A stretch of 64,000 nucleotides of DNA from Paracoccus aestuarii. GTDB taxonomy: Bacteria > Pseudomonadota > Alphaproteobacteria > Rhodobacterales > Rhodobacteraceae. Shown one piece after another: positions 34,036 through 42,404 of the stretch. Location: NCBI RefSeq assembly GCF_028553885.1, contig NZ_CP067171.1, positions 62,001-126,000 on the forward strand. Reading direction: 5' to 3'. Made by a program: the position numbers and the translations under genes. Position 1 is the stretch's first letter; each line of letters begins with the position of its first letter. The notes under the pieces were generated by a model. That model had not been told where the DNA came from and did not search any database. It saw nothing but the letters and a program-made list of their open reading frames with translations.

Positions 34036-35330
34036 GCCCCGTCGCCGCCGGACTGACCGGCATCGCCGTCCTGCTGGTGCTGCTGCTGATCCGCATCCCC
34101 GTGGCCTTCGCGATGTTCGCGGTGGGCTTTCTGGGCATCTGGTCCCTGAACGGGCTGCAGGCGGCGGTGGGCCTTCTGTCCTCCGAGACCTTCGCGCTGG
34201 CCTCGAATGCCGAGCTGATCGTCGTGCCGCTGTTCATCCTGATGGGCAACGTGGCCAGCGTCACCGGCATGAGCCGCAGTCTCTACGAGGCCGCCTATGC
34301 CACCATCGGCCGGATGCGCGGCGGGCTGGCCGCGGCCACCGTGATCGGCTGCGGCGGGTTTGCGGCGCTGTCGGGATCGTCGGTCGCATCCGCCCTGACC
34401 ATGGGCCGCACCGCGCTGGTCGAGATGGACCGCTTCGGCTACAGCCGCCGCCTGTCCACGGGCGTGGTCGCGGCGGGCGGCACCTTGGGCATCCTGATCC
34501 CGCCCTCCACCGGCTTCGTCATCTATGCCATCCTGACGCAGCAGAGCATCGGCCGGCTGTTCATGGCGGGCGTGGTGCCGGGGCTGCTGCTGCTGTCGGC
34601 ATTCCTGCTGACGGTGCTGATCCTCTGCGCGGTCTTTCCCGAGATGGGGCCCCGCGGCCCGGCCACCGACCGCGCGCAGAAGGCCCGCGCCTTTCTGGGG
34701 GCGGTGCCGATCCTGGCGGTGATCGTGACGACGATCGGCGGCATCTATTCCGGGTTCTTCTCGCCGACCGAGGCGGCGGGGGTGGGGGCGGCGATGGTCA
34801 TCGTCTATGGCCTGACGACCGGGTCGCTGGACTGGCGGGGCTTCTGGAGGGCCGCGCGCAGCAGCACGGTGACCACCGCATCCGTCATGCTGATCCTGAT
34901 CGCGGCCCATCTGATCAACCCCTTCATCGCGCTGAGCCACCTGCCCGCCGAGGTCAGCCGCCTGCTGGTCGGCGCCGATCTGGGGGTCTATGGCACGCTG
35001 CTGCTGATCCTGGCGGTCTATCTGGTGCTGGGCTGCTTTCTGGAGGGGCTGGCCATGCTGGTCCTGACGCTGCCGATCTTTCTGCCGGTGATCCTGCAGC
35101 TGGGCATCGACCCGATCTGGTTCGGGGTGCTGGTCGTCCTGACGCTGGAGATGGGGCTGATATCGCCCCCGGTGGGGATCAACGTCTTCGTGGTGAAATC
35201 CGTCGCGCGCCAGGTGCCGCTGATGGACATCTTCCGCGGCGTGCTGCCGTTCTGGGTCGCCATGCTGCTGACGCTGATGCTGCTGGTGGCGCTGCCGGGC
35301 CTGTCGCTGTGGCTGCCCGGGCTGATGTGA
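34032..35330 (+). CDS. TRAP transporter large permease (DctM type)
   Basis: A 432-residue permease with many hydrophobic segments. Signatures: VPLFILMGNVASVTGMSR, GFAALSGSSVASALTMGRTAL, GGTLGILIPPSTGFVIYAI, and near the end EMGLISPPVGINVFVVKSV. Normal length. Its operon partners suggest uptake of an aromatic acid substrate of the P450 system. Confidence 0.93.
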   Translation: MSPVAAGLTGIAVLLVLLLIRIPVAFAMFAVGFLGIWSLNGLQAAVGLLSSETFALASNAELIVVPLFILMGNVASVTGMSRSLYEAAYATIGRMRGGLAAATVIGCGGFAALSGSSVASALTMGRTALVEMDRFGYSRRLSTGVVAAGGTLGILIPPSTGFVIYAILTQQSIGRLFMAGVVPGLLLLSAFLLTVLILCAVFPEMGPRGPATDRAQKARAFLGAVPILAVIVTTIGGIYSGFFSPTEAAGVGAAMVIVYGLTTGSLDWRGFWRAARSSTVTTASVMLILIAAHLINPFIALSHLPAEVSRLLVGADLGVYGTLLLILAVYLVLGCFLEGLAMLVLTLPIFLPVILQLGIDPIWFGVLVVLTLEMGLISPPVGINVFVVKSVARQVPLMDIFRGVLPFWVAMLLTLMLLVALPGLSLWLPGLM

Positions 35331-35351
35331 TTGTCGTCCACTTGGCAAATA

Positions 35352-35367
35352 TTTCCGCGTAAACTAA
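35352..35367 (+). promoter_or_regulatory. Motif shared by the fcs and crotonase upstream regions, copy 1
   Basis: TTTCCGCGTAAACTAA lies 17 bp before the fcs start codon. A closely matching motif (12 of 16 positions) lies in front of the crotonase gene at 37243-37258. Both sit in short AT-rich patches. They are candidate sites for the MarR regulator encoded at 38060. Confidence 0.4.
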
Positions 35368-35384
35368 CTGCAGGGAGGACCGAG

Positions 35385-37226
35385 ATGACTGATTCGACCA
35401 TTCGCCCCGCAGCCCTGTGGTCGCCGCGGATCACTTGGCAGGACCGCCCGGACGGCAGCATCGTCCTGCGCCAGAAGGACCCGCTCGGCGCCCATCCCGA
35501 CCGGATGTCGGACCGCATCGCGCATTGGGCGGAGGCTGCCCCCGACCGGGTCTGGATGACCGAGCGCGGCCCCGACGGCGGCTGGCAAGGGGTCACCTAT
35601 GGCGCGCTGGCCGGACATGTGCAGGCCATCGGGCAGGGGCTGCTGGATCTGGGCCTGTCGGTGGATCGGCCGCTGCTGATCCTGTCGGGCAATTCGGTGG
35701 GCCATGCGCTGATGGCGCTCGGGGCCCAGCATGCTGGCATCCCCTCGGCCGCGATCGCGCCGGCCTATGCGCTGGCCTCGGGCGATCATGACAAGCTGCG
35801 CGCGGTGCGCGACCAGATCACCCCCGGCGCCGTCTATGCCGAGGATGCGGCGCCCTTCGCCGCCGCCCTAGACGGCGTGCTGGCGGGCCTGCCGGTGATC
35901 GGGCGGCGGGGGCCCGTCGCCCTGACGTTGGAGGCGATCATGCGGACCCGCCCCGGACCCGGGGTCGCCGCGGCCCATGCGGCGACGGGGCCGGACACGG
36001 TGGCCAAGTTCATGTTCACCTCGGGCACGACGGGATCGCCCAAGGCGGTGATCACCACGCAGCGGATGCTGTGCGCCAATGCCGAACAATCGACCGACTG
36101 CTTCGCCTATCTGCGCGACGAGCCGCCGGTCGTGCTGGACTGGTCGCCCTGGAACCATGTCGCGGGGGGCAACAAGGTCTTCAACGTGACGCTCTACAAC
36201 GGCGGCACGCTTCACATCGACGGCGGGCGTCCGACGCGCGAGGCCTTCGGCCAGACCATCGCCAACCTGCGCGAGATCCGCCCGACCTGGTACTGGAACG
36301 TCCCCTTCGGCTACGAGATGCTGGCCGAGGCGATGGAGGCCGACCCGGCGCTGGCGCGGTCCTTCTTTCACGACCTGAAGGTGATGTTCTATGCGGGCGC
36401 GGCGATGGCGCGCCACACCTAGGACAAGCTGGACGCCCTGTCGCGGCAGGTCCATGGCCGGCGCGTGCTGCTGACCACCGGGCTGGGATCGACCGAGACC
36501 GCGCCCTTCGCCATCTTCAACACCGATCCGGGGGCCGAGGCGGGCAATGTCGGCCTGCCCGCCCGCGACCTGATCCTGAAGCTGGTCCCCGTCGACGGCA
36601 AGTGGGAGGCCCGCGTCAAGGGTCCGAACGTCACCCCCGGCTATTGGCGCAACCCGGCCCTGACGGCCGAGGTCTTCGACGACGAGGGGTTCTTCTGCCT
36701 GGGCGACGCGCTGCGCTTCGCGGTGCCGGGCGATCCGTCCGCGGGGTTCTTCTTCGACGGGCGCGTGGCCGAGAACTTCAAGATGTCGACCGGGACCTGG
36801 GTGAATGTCGGTGCCCTGCGCGCCCGGCTGATCGACGCGATGAGCGGGCTGGTCCGCGACGCGGTCATCCTGGGCGAGGGGCAGGGCCGGCTGTCGGCGC
36901 TGCTGCTGCCCTTCCGCCCGGCGATCGAGCGGCTGATCCCGGGCGGCGCGGGGCTGTCCGATGCAGCCCTGCTGGCCCATCCCGACCTGCGCCGCGCGCT
37001 GGCCGCGGGGCTGTCCGCGCATAACGCCGCCCATCCGGGCCTGTCCCTGCGGATCGACCGGGCCATGGTCATCGACCGCCCGCTCAGCTTCGAGCGCGGC
37101 GAGGTGACCGACAAGGGATCGGTCAATCAGCGTGCCATCCGCAACGGCCGCCCCGACCTGGCCGCCCGGCTGGAGGCCGGGGGCGCGGAGGTGATCCGCC
37201 CCCTGGCCCAGCCCGCGACGGATTAG
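35385..37226 (+). pseudogene. fcs: Feruloyl-CoA synthetase-type AMP-binding enzyme, interrupted by TAG
   Basis: A 613-position reading frame of the AMP-forming acyl-CoA synthetase family. The P-loop MFTSGTTGSPKAV is at about residue 210, and the A-motif-like region YAGAAMARHT is followed by TAG at 36420-36422. After it the same frame continues (LLTTGLGSTETAPFAIFN, NVTPGYWRNPALT, DGRVAENFKMSTGTWVN). The stop stands where relatives have Trp; TGG to TAG is a one-base change. Overall length and sequence match feruloyl-CoA synthetases. It would activate hydroxycinnamates with CoA and ATP. As written, only the N-terminal 345 residues would be made. Confidence 0.85.
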
Positions 37227-37242
37227 GTTTACATGGATATGT

Positions 37243-37258
37243 TTTCCACGGATACTGA
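37243..37258 (+). promoter_or_regulatory. Motif shared by the fcs and crotonase upstream regions, copy 2
   Basis: TTTCCACGGATACTGA matches the motif before fcs at 12 of 16 positions. It overlaps the first codons of the longest possible crotonase frame, which favours the downstream GTG (37284) as the real start. Confidence 0.4.
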
Positions 37259-37283
37259 ATCCGACCAACCGGAGGCTTCGCCC

Positions 37284-38063
37284 GTGACCCATCTGAACTA
37301 TGAGATCCGCGGCGATGTCGCGCTGATCGGCCTGAACCGCACCGCCAAACGCAACGCCATATCGGATGCCTTGCTGGAGGAGCTGGACGCCCTGATCACC
37401 CGCGCCGAGACCGAGGCCCGCGCGGGCGTCATCCACGGCCATGGCGATCACTTCTGCGCCGGGCTGGACTTGGGCGAACATGTCCGCAAGACCCCCTTCG
37501 AGGGGGTGCAGAACTCGCGCCGCTGGCACGCCGTCTTCGGACGGCTGCAGATGGGGGCGATCCCGTGGTTCGCGGCGCTGCACGGCGCGGTGGTGGGCGG
37601 CGGGCTGGAACTGGCCTCGTCGGTCCATGTGCGGGTCGCCGATGACAGCGCTTTCTTCGCCCTGCCCGAAGGCCAGCGCGGCATCTTCGTCGGCGGCGGC
37701 GCATCGGTCCGCTCGGCGCGGCTGATGGGCGTGGCGCGGATGACCGACCTGATGCTGACCGGGCGCAGCATCGACGCGGCCACTGCCGAGGCCTGGGGCC
37801 TGGTCAGCCTGCGCACCCCCCCGGGCCAGGCGCTGGACCGCGCGGTCGAACTGGCCGCGCAGGCCGCGGGCAACGCGCAGATGTCGAACTATGCCATCAT
37901 CCACGCCCTGCCGCGCATCGCCGACATGGCCTCGGGCGAGGGGCTCTTCGTCGAGAGCATCGTCTCGGCCTTCACCGCGACCTCGCCCGAGGCCGAGGAA
38001 CGGCTGAACGCCTTTCTGGAAAAGCGCGCCGCCAAGGTCGCCCGGCCGGGGGGCGCCGCATGA
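37284..38063 (+). CDS. Crotonase-family hydratase/lyase acting after feruloyl-CoA synthetase
   Basis: A 259-residue crotonase from the GTG at 37284, which has GGAGG 8 bp upstream. A longer frame opens at ATG 37233 but crosses a likely regulatory site. Motifs: NRTAKRNAISDALLEEL (CoA-binding), GDHFCAGLDLGEH (oxyanion hole), LHGAVVGGGLELASSVHVRVADDS, and FALPEGQRGIFVGGGAS with the catalytic Glu region. Directly after fcs, it should hydrate feruloyl/coumaroyl-CoA, either ending in aldehyde release or feeding beta-oxidation by the dehydrogenases downstream. Overlaps the MarR gene by 4 bp. Confidence 0.88.
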   Translation: MTHLNYEIRGDVALIGLNRTAKRNAISDALLEELDALITRAETEARAGVIHGHGDHFCAGLDLGEHVRKTPFEGVQNSRRWHAVFGRLQMGAIPWFAALHGAVVGGGLELASSVHVRVADDSAFFALPEGQRGIFVGGGASVRSARLMGVARMTDLMLTGRSIDAATAEAWGLVSLRTPPGQALDRAVELAAQAAGNAQMSNYAIIHALPRIADMASGEGLFVESIVSAFTATSPEAEERLNAFLEKRAAKVARPGGAA

Positions 38064-38512
38064 CCGCGCATGGCCCCCAGGCCGGCGACCGGCCCGAGCT
38101 GGGCGAGCTGCCGGATTTCTTCGGCCTGCTGCTGCGGCTGGCGCAGGTGCGCCATTACGACCGCTTCTTCGCCGCCTTCGAGGGCACCGACGTGCGCCCG
38201 GGCGAGATGACGCTGCTGTGGCTGCTGGACCTCAATCCCGGCATCCGGCAGGGGCTGGCGGCGCGCACGCTGCTGATCAAGCCCGCCCATATGACCAAGC
38301 TGGTCCAGCGGATGATCGATGCGGGCCTGGTCGCGCGCCTGGTGCCGCCCGATGACCGCCGCTCGGTCACGCTGTCGCTGACCGATGCGGGGCGCGCGCA
38401 TCTGGACCGCCACCGCGAGCGGTTCCGCCGCGTCTCCTCGGCCGAGGCGACGGGGATGACGCCCGCGGAATTCGACACGCTGCTGGCGCTGATGCGCAAG
38501 CTGGCCTTCTGA
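38060..38512 (+). CDS. MarR-family regulator of the hydroxycinnamate genes (FerR/CouR-like)
   Basis: A 150-residue MarR regulator (RPGEMTLLWLLDLNPGIRQGLAARTLLIKPAHMTKLVQRMIDAG read in parts; wing PPDDRRSVTLSLT). In several proteobacteria MarR proteins encoded with the CoA ligase and hydratase are derepressed by hydroxycinnamoyl-CoA (CouR, FerR). Its position directly after the crotonase supports that role here. Confidence 0.83.
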   Translation: MTAHGPQAGDRPELGELPDFFGLLLRLAQVRHYDRFFAAFEGTDVRPGEMTLLWLLDLNPGIRQGLAARTLLIKPAHMTKLVQRMIDAGLVARLVPPDDRRSVTLSLTDAGRAHLDRHRERFRRVSSAEATGMTPAEFDTLLALMRKLAF

Positions 38513-38524
38513 AAGGGGACCGCC

Positions 38525-39406
38525 ATGCCGATCAACATGGACGACATCATCGCCATCGACATCCACACCCATGCCGAGGAACCCTGCTGCACGCATCGCG
38601 ACGACGGCTACAACGATTTCCAGGCCGCGATGGCGCGGTATTTCAGGAACCCCGCAGGCGGGCAGGGGATGCTGCCCACCGTCCCGCAGACCGCCGCCTA
38701 TTTCCGCGAGCGCCGCATCGCCGCGGTGATCTTTCCCGTCGATGCCGAACGCGAGACCGGGTTTCGCCGCTATTCCAACGAGGAGGTCGCGCAGCTCTGC
38801 GCCGAGAATGACGACATCCTGATCCCCTTCGCCTCGATCGACCCGGCCAAGGGGCGGGCGGGCGCGCGCGAGGCGCGGCGGCTGGTGCGCGATTTCGGGG
38901 TCAAGGGCTTCAAGTTCCACCCGACGATGCAGGGGTTCTTTCCCAATGACCGCGCCATCTATCCGGTGCTGGAGGCGATCGCGGAGGAGGGCGCGATCAC
39001 CCTGTTCCATACCGGCCAGACGGGCGTCGGATCGGGGATGCGCGGCGGCATGGGAATGCGGCTGAAATATTCGAACCCGATGCATCTGGACGATGTGGCC
39101 GTCGATTTCCCCGACATGCCGATCATCCTGGCCCATCCCTCCTTTCCCTGGCAGGAGGAGGCCTTGGCCGTCGCCCAGCACAAGCCCAATGTCTATATCG
39201 ACCTCAGCGGCTGGTCGCCCAAATATTTCCCCGAGATCCTCGTGCGTTACGCCAACACGCTGCTGAAGGACAAGATGCTGTTCGGGTCGGACTGGCCGGC
39301 GATCACGCCCGACCGCTGGCTGGCCGATTTCGCCAAGGCCCCGTTCCGCGACGAGGTGCGCGACCTGATCCTCAAGGAGAACGCGCGCAAGCTGCTGAAG
39401 CTCTGA
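38525..39406 (+). CDS. Amidohydrolase-2 family metal hydrolase or decarboxylase
   Basis: A 293-residue TIM-barrel protein. Metal motif HTH in AIDIHTHAEEP; further expected ligands are FKFHPTMQGFF, FHTGQTG, LAHPSFPW and Asp in LFGSDWPAITPD. This pattern fits the ACMSD/OMA-hydratase branch (amidohydrolase 2), which often acts on aromatic or ring-cleavage acids. The exact reaction is unknown. It sits between the MarR regulator and a TRAP transporter in the hydroxycinnamate cluster. Confidence 0.82.
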   Translation: MPINMDDIIAIDIHTHAEEPCCTHRDDGYNDFQAAMARYFRNPAGGQGMLPTVPQTAAYFRERRIAAVIFPVDAERETGFRRYSNEEVAQLCAENDDILIPFASIDPAKGRAGAREARRLVRDFGVKGFKFHPTMQGFFPNDRAIYPVLEAIAEEGAITLFHTGQTGVGSGMRGGMGMRLKYSNPMHLDDVAVDFPDMPIILAHPSFPWQEEALAVAQHKPNVYIDLSGWSPKYFPEILVRYANTLLKDKMLFGSDWPAITPDRWLADFAKAPFRDEVRDLILKENARKLLKL

Positions 39407-39437
39407 GACTGTCACCAACTTTGGGAGGAGTTGACCG

Positions 39438-40562
39438 ATGACGACCCTGACGACACGCGCCCTTGCGGCGCTGGCCCTGACCACCGCGCTGGCCCTGCCG
39501 GCCGCAGCCCAGGACCGCGTGCTGCGCGCGGCCCCCGGCACGCCGCCGGCCCATCCCTCGAACGAGGTGATGTACCAGAACTTCCTCGGCTATCTGGCCG
39601 AGGCTTCGGACGGCCGGCTCGGCGCCACGATCCTGGGCCCCGAGGTGGCGAGCCTCGGCCAGATGAAGGACGCGCTGCAGAGCCAGATCGTCGAGGTCGG
39701 CAACCTGCTGCCCCTCTATTACCCGGCCGAGCTGCCCTTCATGGCGCTGGCGGGCGAATTGTCCCTGATCCCGGGCGAGTCCCATGCCGCGGGCGCCGCG
39801 ATGACCGAATTCATCGTCACCTGCGAGCCCTGCCAGGACGAGCTGCGCCGCTTCAACTTGGTCTATCTGGGATCGGGCACCTCGGATGTCTACGAGATCC
39901 TGTCCACCCGCCCGGTCCGCACCGCCGAGGATCTGCGCGGCATGCGTCTGCGCACCGGCGGCGCCCCTTGGGCGCGCCTGGCCGAACATTTCGGCGCCAC
40001 CCCGGCCCAGATCTCGGTCAACGACACGTTCGAATCCCTCAGCCAAGGGGTCATCGACGGCTCCATCGCCTCGGTCGCGGATCTGCAGAGCTTCCGCCTG
40101 ATCGAGCTGGTGACCCATGTGACCGAACTGCCGCTCGGGCTTTATCAGGCGACGTAGAACTTCACCGTGTCCTCGGCCGCCTGGACCAGCCTTTCGACCG
40201 AGGACCGGCAGGCCCTGGCCCAGGCCGCGAACCTGGCCAATGCCGACATGACGCAGCGTTGGGGCTATGACATGCCGACCGAGGCGATCGAGGCCGCGGG
40301 CGGGGCAGGCATCGAATTCGTCGAGGCCGACGCCTCGCTGATCCAGGCCGTCCAGGATTTCGCCGCGACCGAGCGCGAGACCGCGATCGAACTGGCGCAG
40401 CGCAATTTCGGGATCGAGGATGCCGGCGATCACGTCGCCCGCTTCCTGGACCTGCTGGAGAAATGGGAGGGGATCGTGGACGGCATGGCCCCCGCCGACA
40501 TCGCCGCCCGCGTCCAGGACGAGGTCTGGTCGCAGGTCGATTTCGCCAGCTACGGCGGCTGA
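39438..40562 (+). pseudogene. TRAP transporter solute-binding protein, interrupted by TAG
   Basis: A 374-position DctP-type frame with a signal peptide (RALAALALTTALALPAAAQ). TAG at 40155-40157 interrupts it after LPLGLYQAT; the same frame goes on with NFTVSSAAWTSLSTEDRQAL up to 40562. Relatives carry Trp at such a position, so TGG to TAG is the simplest explanation. This is the second such case in the cluster, after fcs. Without read-through only 239 residues are made and the C-terminal lobe is lost. GGGAGGAG Shine-Dalgarno upstream of the ATG. Confidence 0.85.
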
Positions 40563-40611
40563 TCCCCGCGGGGGCGCGGTCCTGCGCCCCCCATTCACCG
40601 AAGGGCCCGTC

Positions 40612-41106
40612 ATGCCGCATCTGATCCGACGCCTGCAATCGGGGCTGCTGGCCCTGCTGACCCTGTTGGGTGCGCTGGCCGTGCTGGCGCTGCTGATCCA
40701 TGTCTCGGCCGATGTGGCGATGCGCAGCCTGCGCGGCACGCCCATCCCCGCCACCTATGAGATCGTGACCCATTACTACATGGTGGGCCTGGCCTTCCTG
40801 CCCCTGGCCTGGGTCGAGACGCGGGGCGGCATGGTCCGCATCGACGTGATCCACGGCCTGATGCCGGCGGGGGTGCGGCGCGTCTCGGATCTGGGGGTCA
40901 CGCTGATCTCGGCGCTGGTCTATGGCGCGCTGGCCTGGGTCACGCTGCGCACGGCGCTGACGAACACCGCCAATGGCAGCTTCATCATGACGAACAATGT
41001 CCGGGTCGTGACCTGGCCCGCCTTCTGGCTGCCGCCGCTCGGCCTCGGGATCGCGGCGCTGGTCACCGCGCTGCGCGCCCTCTGGCCCGAGGAGACCCCG
41101 GCATGA
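40612..41106 (+). CDS. TRAP transporter small permease (DctQ type)
   Basis: A 164-residue membrane protein with four hydrophobic helices and the typical segment AFLPLAWVETRGGMVRIDVIHGLMP. It lies 49 bp after the interrupted binding-protein gene and overlaps the large permease by 4 bp. Confidence 0.9.
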   Translation: MPHLIRRLQSGLLALLTLLGALAVLALLIHVSADVAMRSLRGTPIPATYEIVTHYYMVGLAFLPLAWVETRGGMVRIDVIHGLMPAGVRRVSDLGVTLISALVYGALAWVTLRTALTNTANGSFIMTNNVRVVTWPAFWLPPLGLGIAALVTALRALWPEETPA

Positions 41107-42404
41107 GCATCGCCACGGCCTTCGGCGGCATCGCCGTCCTGTTCGTCCTGCTGGCGCTGCGCGTGCCGGTGGCGCTGGCGATGATCGCAGTGTCCTTCGG
41201 CGGCGTCGCTTGGATGCTGGGGATCGGGCCGGCCATGGGCATCATTGCCAACACGCCCTTTTCCTTCGTCGCGAACTGGACCCTGTCGGCGGTGCCGATG
41301 TTCCTGTTGATGGGCTTTGTGGCCTATCATTCGGGCATGACGACGGGCCTTTTCGAGGCCGCCAAAGCCGTCCTGCGCCGCATTCCCGGCGCGCTGCCGA
41401 TATCGGCCATCTTCGCCTGTTCGGGCTTTGCCTCGGTCTGCGGATCGTCGCTGGCGACCGCCGCCACGATGGGCCGCATCGCCATCCCCGAGATGGTGCG
41501 CGCGGGCTATGCCCCCAGCTTCGCGGCGGGCGCCATCGCGGCGGGCGGCACGCTCGGCGCGCTGATCCCGCCATCCATCCTGATGATCGTCTATGGCGTC
41601 TTTGCCGAGACATCGGTGCTGCGCGTCTTTTTGGGCGGCATCGCGATGGGGGCGCTGACCGCGCTGTCCTATTGCGTCGTCGTGCTGATCACCTGCTGGT
41701 TGCGGCCCGACATCGCGCCGCCGCGCCCGACCCAGGGGGAGGTGCTGCCCATGCGCCAGGCGCTGGTCCGGGTCTGGCCGGTGCTGGCGCTGATGGGGAT
41801 GGTCTTCGGCGGGCTGTTTTCCGGCATCTTCACCACGACCGAGGCAGGGGCCATCGGCGCGGGCGGCGCGATCCTGATCGCCGCCGTGACGCGGACCCTG
41901 ACGCGGCAGGTGATGCGCGACGCGCTGACCGAGACGCTGATGACCTCGGCCTCGCTCTTCATCATCGGGGTGGGGGCGGCGATGTTCACGCGCTTTCTGG
42001 GCCTGACGGGGATGTCGGCCTATATCGCGCAATTCGTCGGCGGGGCGGATTTCGGGTTCCTGCACCTGATGCTGATCGTGGTGGTGATCTATCTGATCCT
42101 GGGCATGTTCATGGAGCCTTTCGGCGCCATGCTGATCACCCTGCCGGTGCTGCTGCCGGTCTTCCGGGCCGAGGGGATCGACCTCGTCTGGTTCGGCGTG
42201 CTGCTGGTCAAGCTGCTGGAGATCGGGATGATCACACCCCCGGTCGGCATGAACTGCTTCGTCATCAAGGGCGTGGCAGGAAAATACGTCACCACCGGCC
42301 AGATCTTTCGCGGCGTGACGCCCTTCATCGCCGCCGATCTGGTGGTCGTGGCGCTGGTGATCCTGTTCCCGGCGGTCATCATGTATCTGCCGTCGCTGCT
42401 ATGA
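41103..42404 (+). CDS. TRAP transporter large permease (DctM type)
   Basis: A 433-residue permease. Signatures: VPMFLLMGFVAYHSGMTTGLFEAAKAV, GFASVCGSSLATAATMGRIAIPEM, GGTLGALIPPSILMIVYGV, and EIGMITPPVGMNCFVIKGVAG. Full length. Context suggests uptake of a hydroxycinnamate or related aromatic acid. It overlaps the acyl-CoA dehydrogenase start by 4 bp. Confidence 0.93.
   Translation: MSIATAFGGIAVLFVLLALRVPVALAMIAVSFGGVAWMLGIGPAMGIIANTPFSFVANWTLSAVPMFLLMGFVAYHSGMTTGLFEAAKAVLRRIPGALPISAIFACSGFASVCGSSLATAATMGRIAIPEMVRAGYAPSFAAGAIAAGGTLGALIPPSILMIVYGVFAETSVLRVFLGGIAMGALTALSYCVVVLITCWLRPDIAPPRPTQGEVLPMRQALVRVWPVLALMGMVFGGLFSGIFTTTEAGAIGAGGAILIAAVTRTLTRQVMRDALTETLMTSASLFIIGVGAAMFTRFLGLTGMSAYIAQFVGGADFGFLHLMLIVVVIYLILGMFMEPFGAMLITLPVLLPVFRAEGIDLVWFGVLLVKLLEIGMITPPVGMNCFVIKGVAGKYVTTGQIFRGVTPFIAADLVVVALVILFPAVIMYLPSLL

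Noticed and set aside
35342..35366. A sigma-70 promoter from TTGGCA to TAAACT before fcs
   Set aside because: The spacer would be only 12 bp, too short for sigma-70.
37233..37283. An N-terminal extension of the crotonase from ATG 37233
   Set aside because: The extra residues (acidic, unconserved) cover a likely operator, and the GTG at 37284 has a good Shine-Dalgarno and gives the usual family length.
36420..40157. TAG as a recoded amino acid (pyrrolysine or amber suppression)
   Set aside because: No pyl genes or suppressor tRNA are in view, other genes stop normally, and the replaced residue looks like Trp in both cases. A mutation or base error is simpler.
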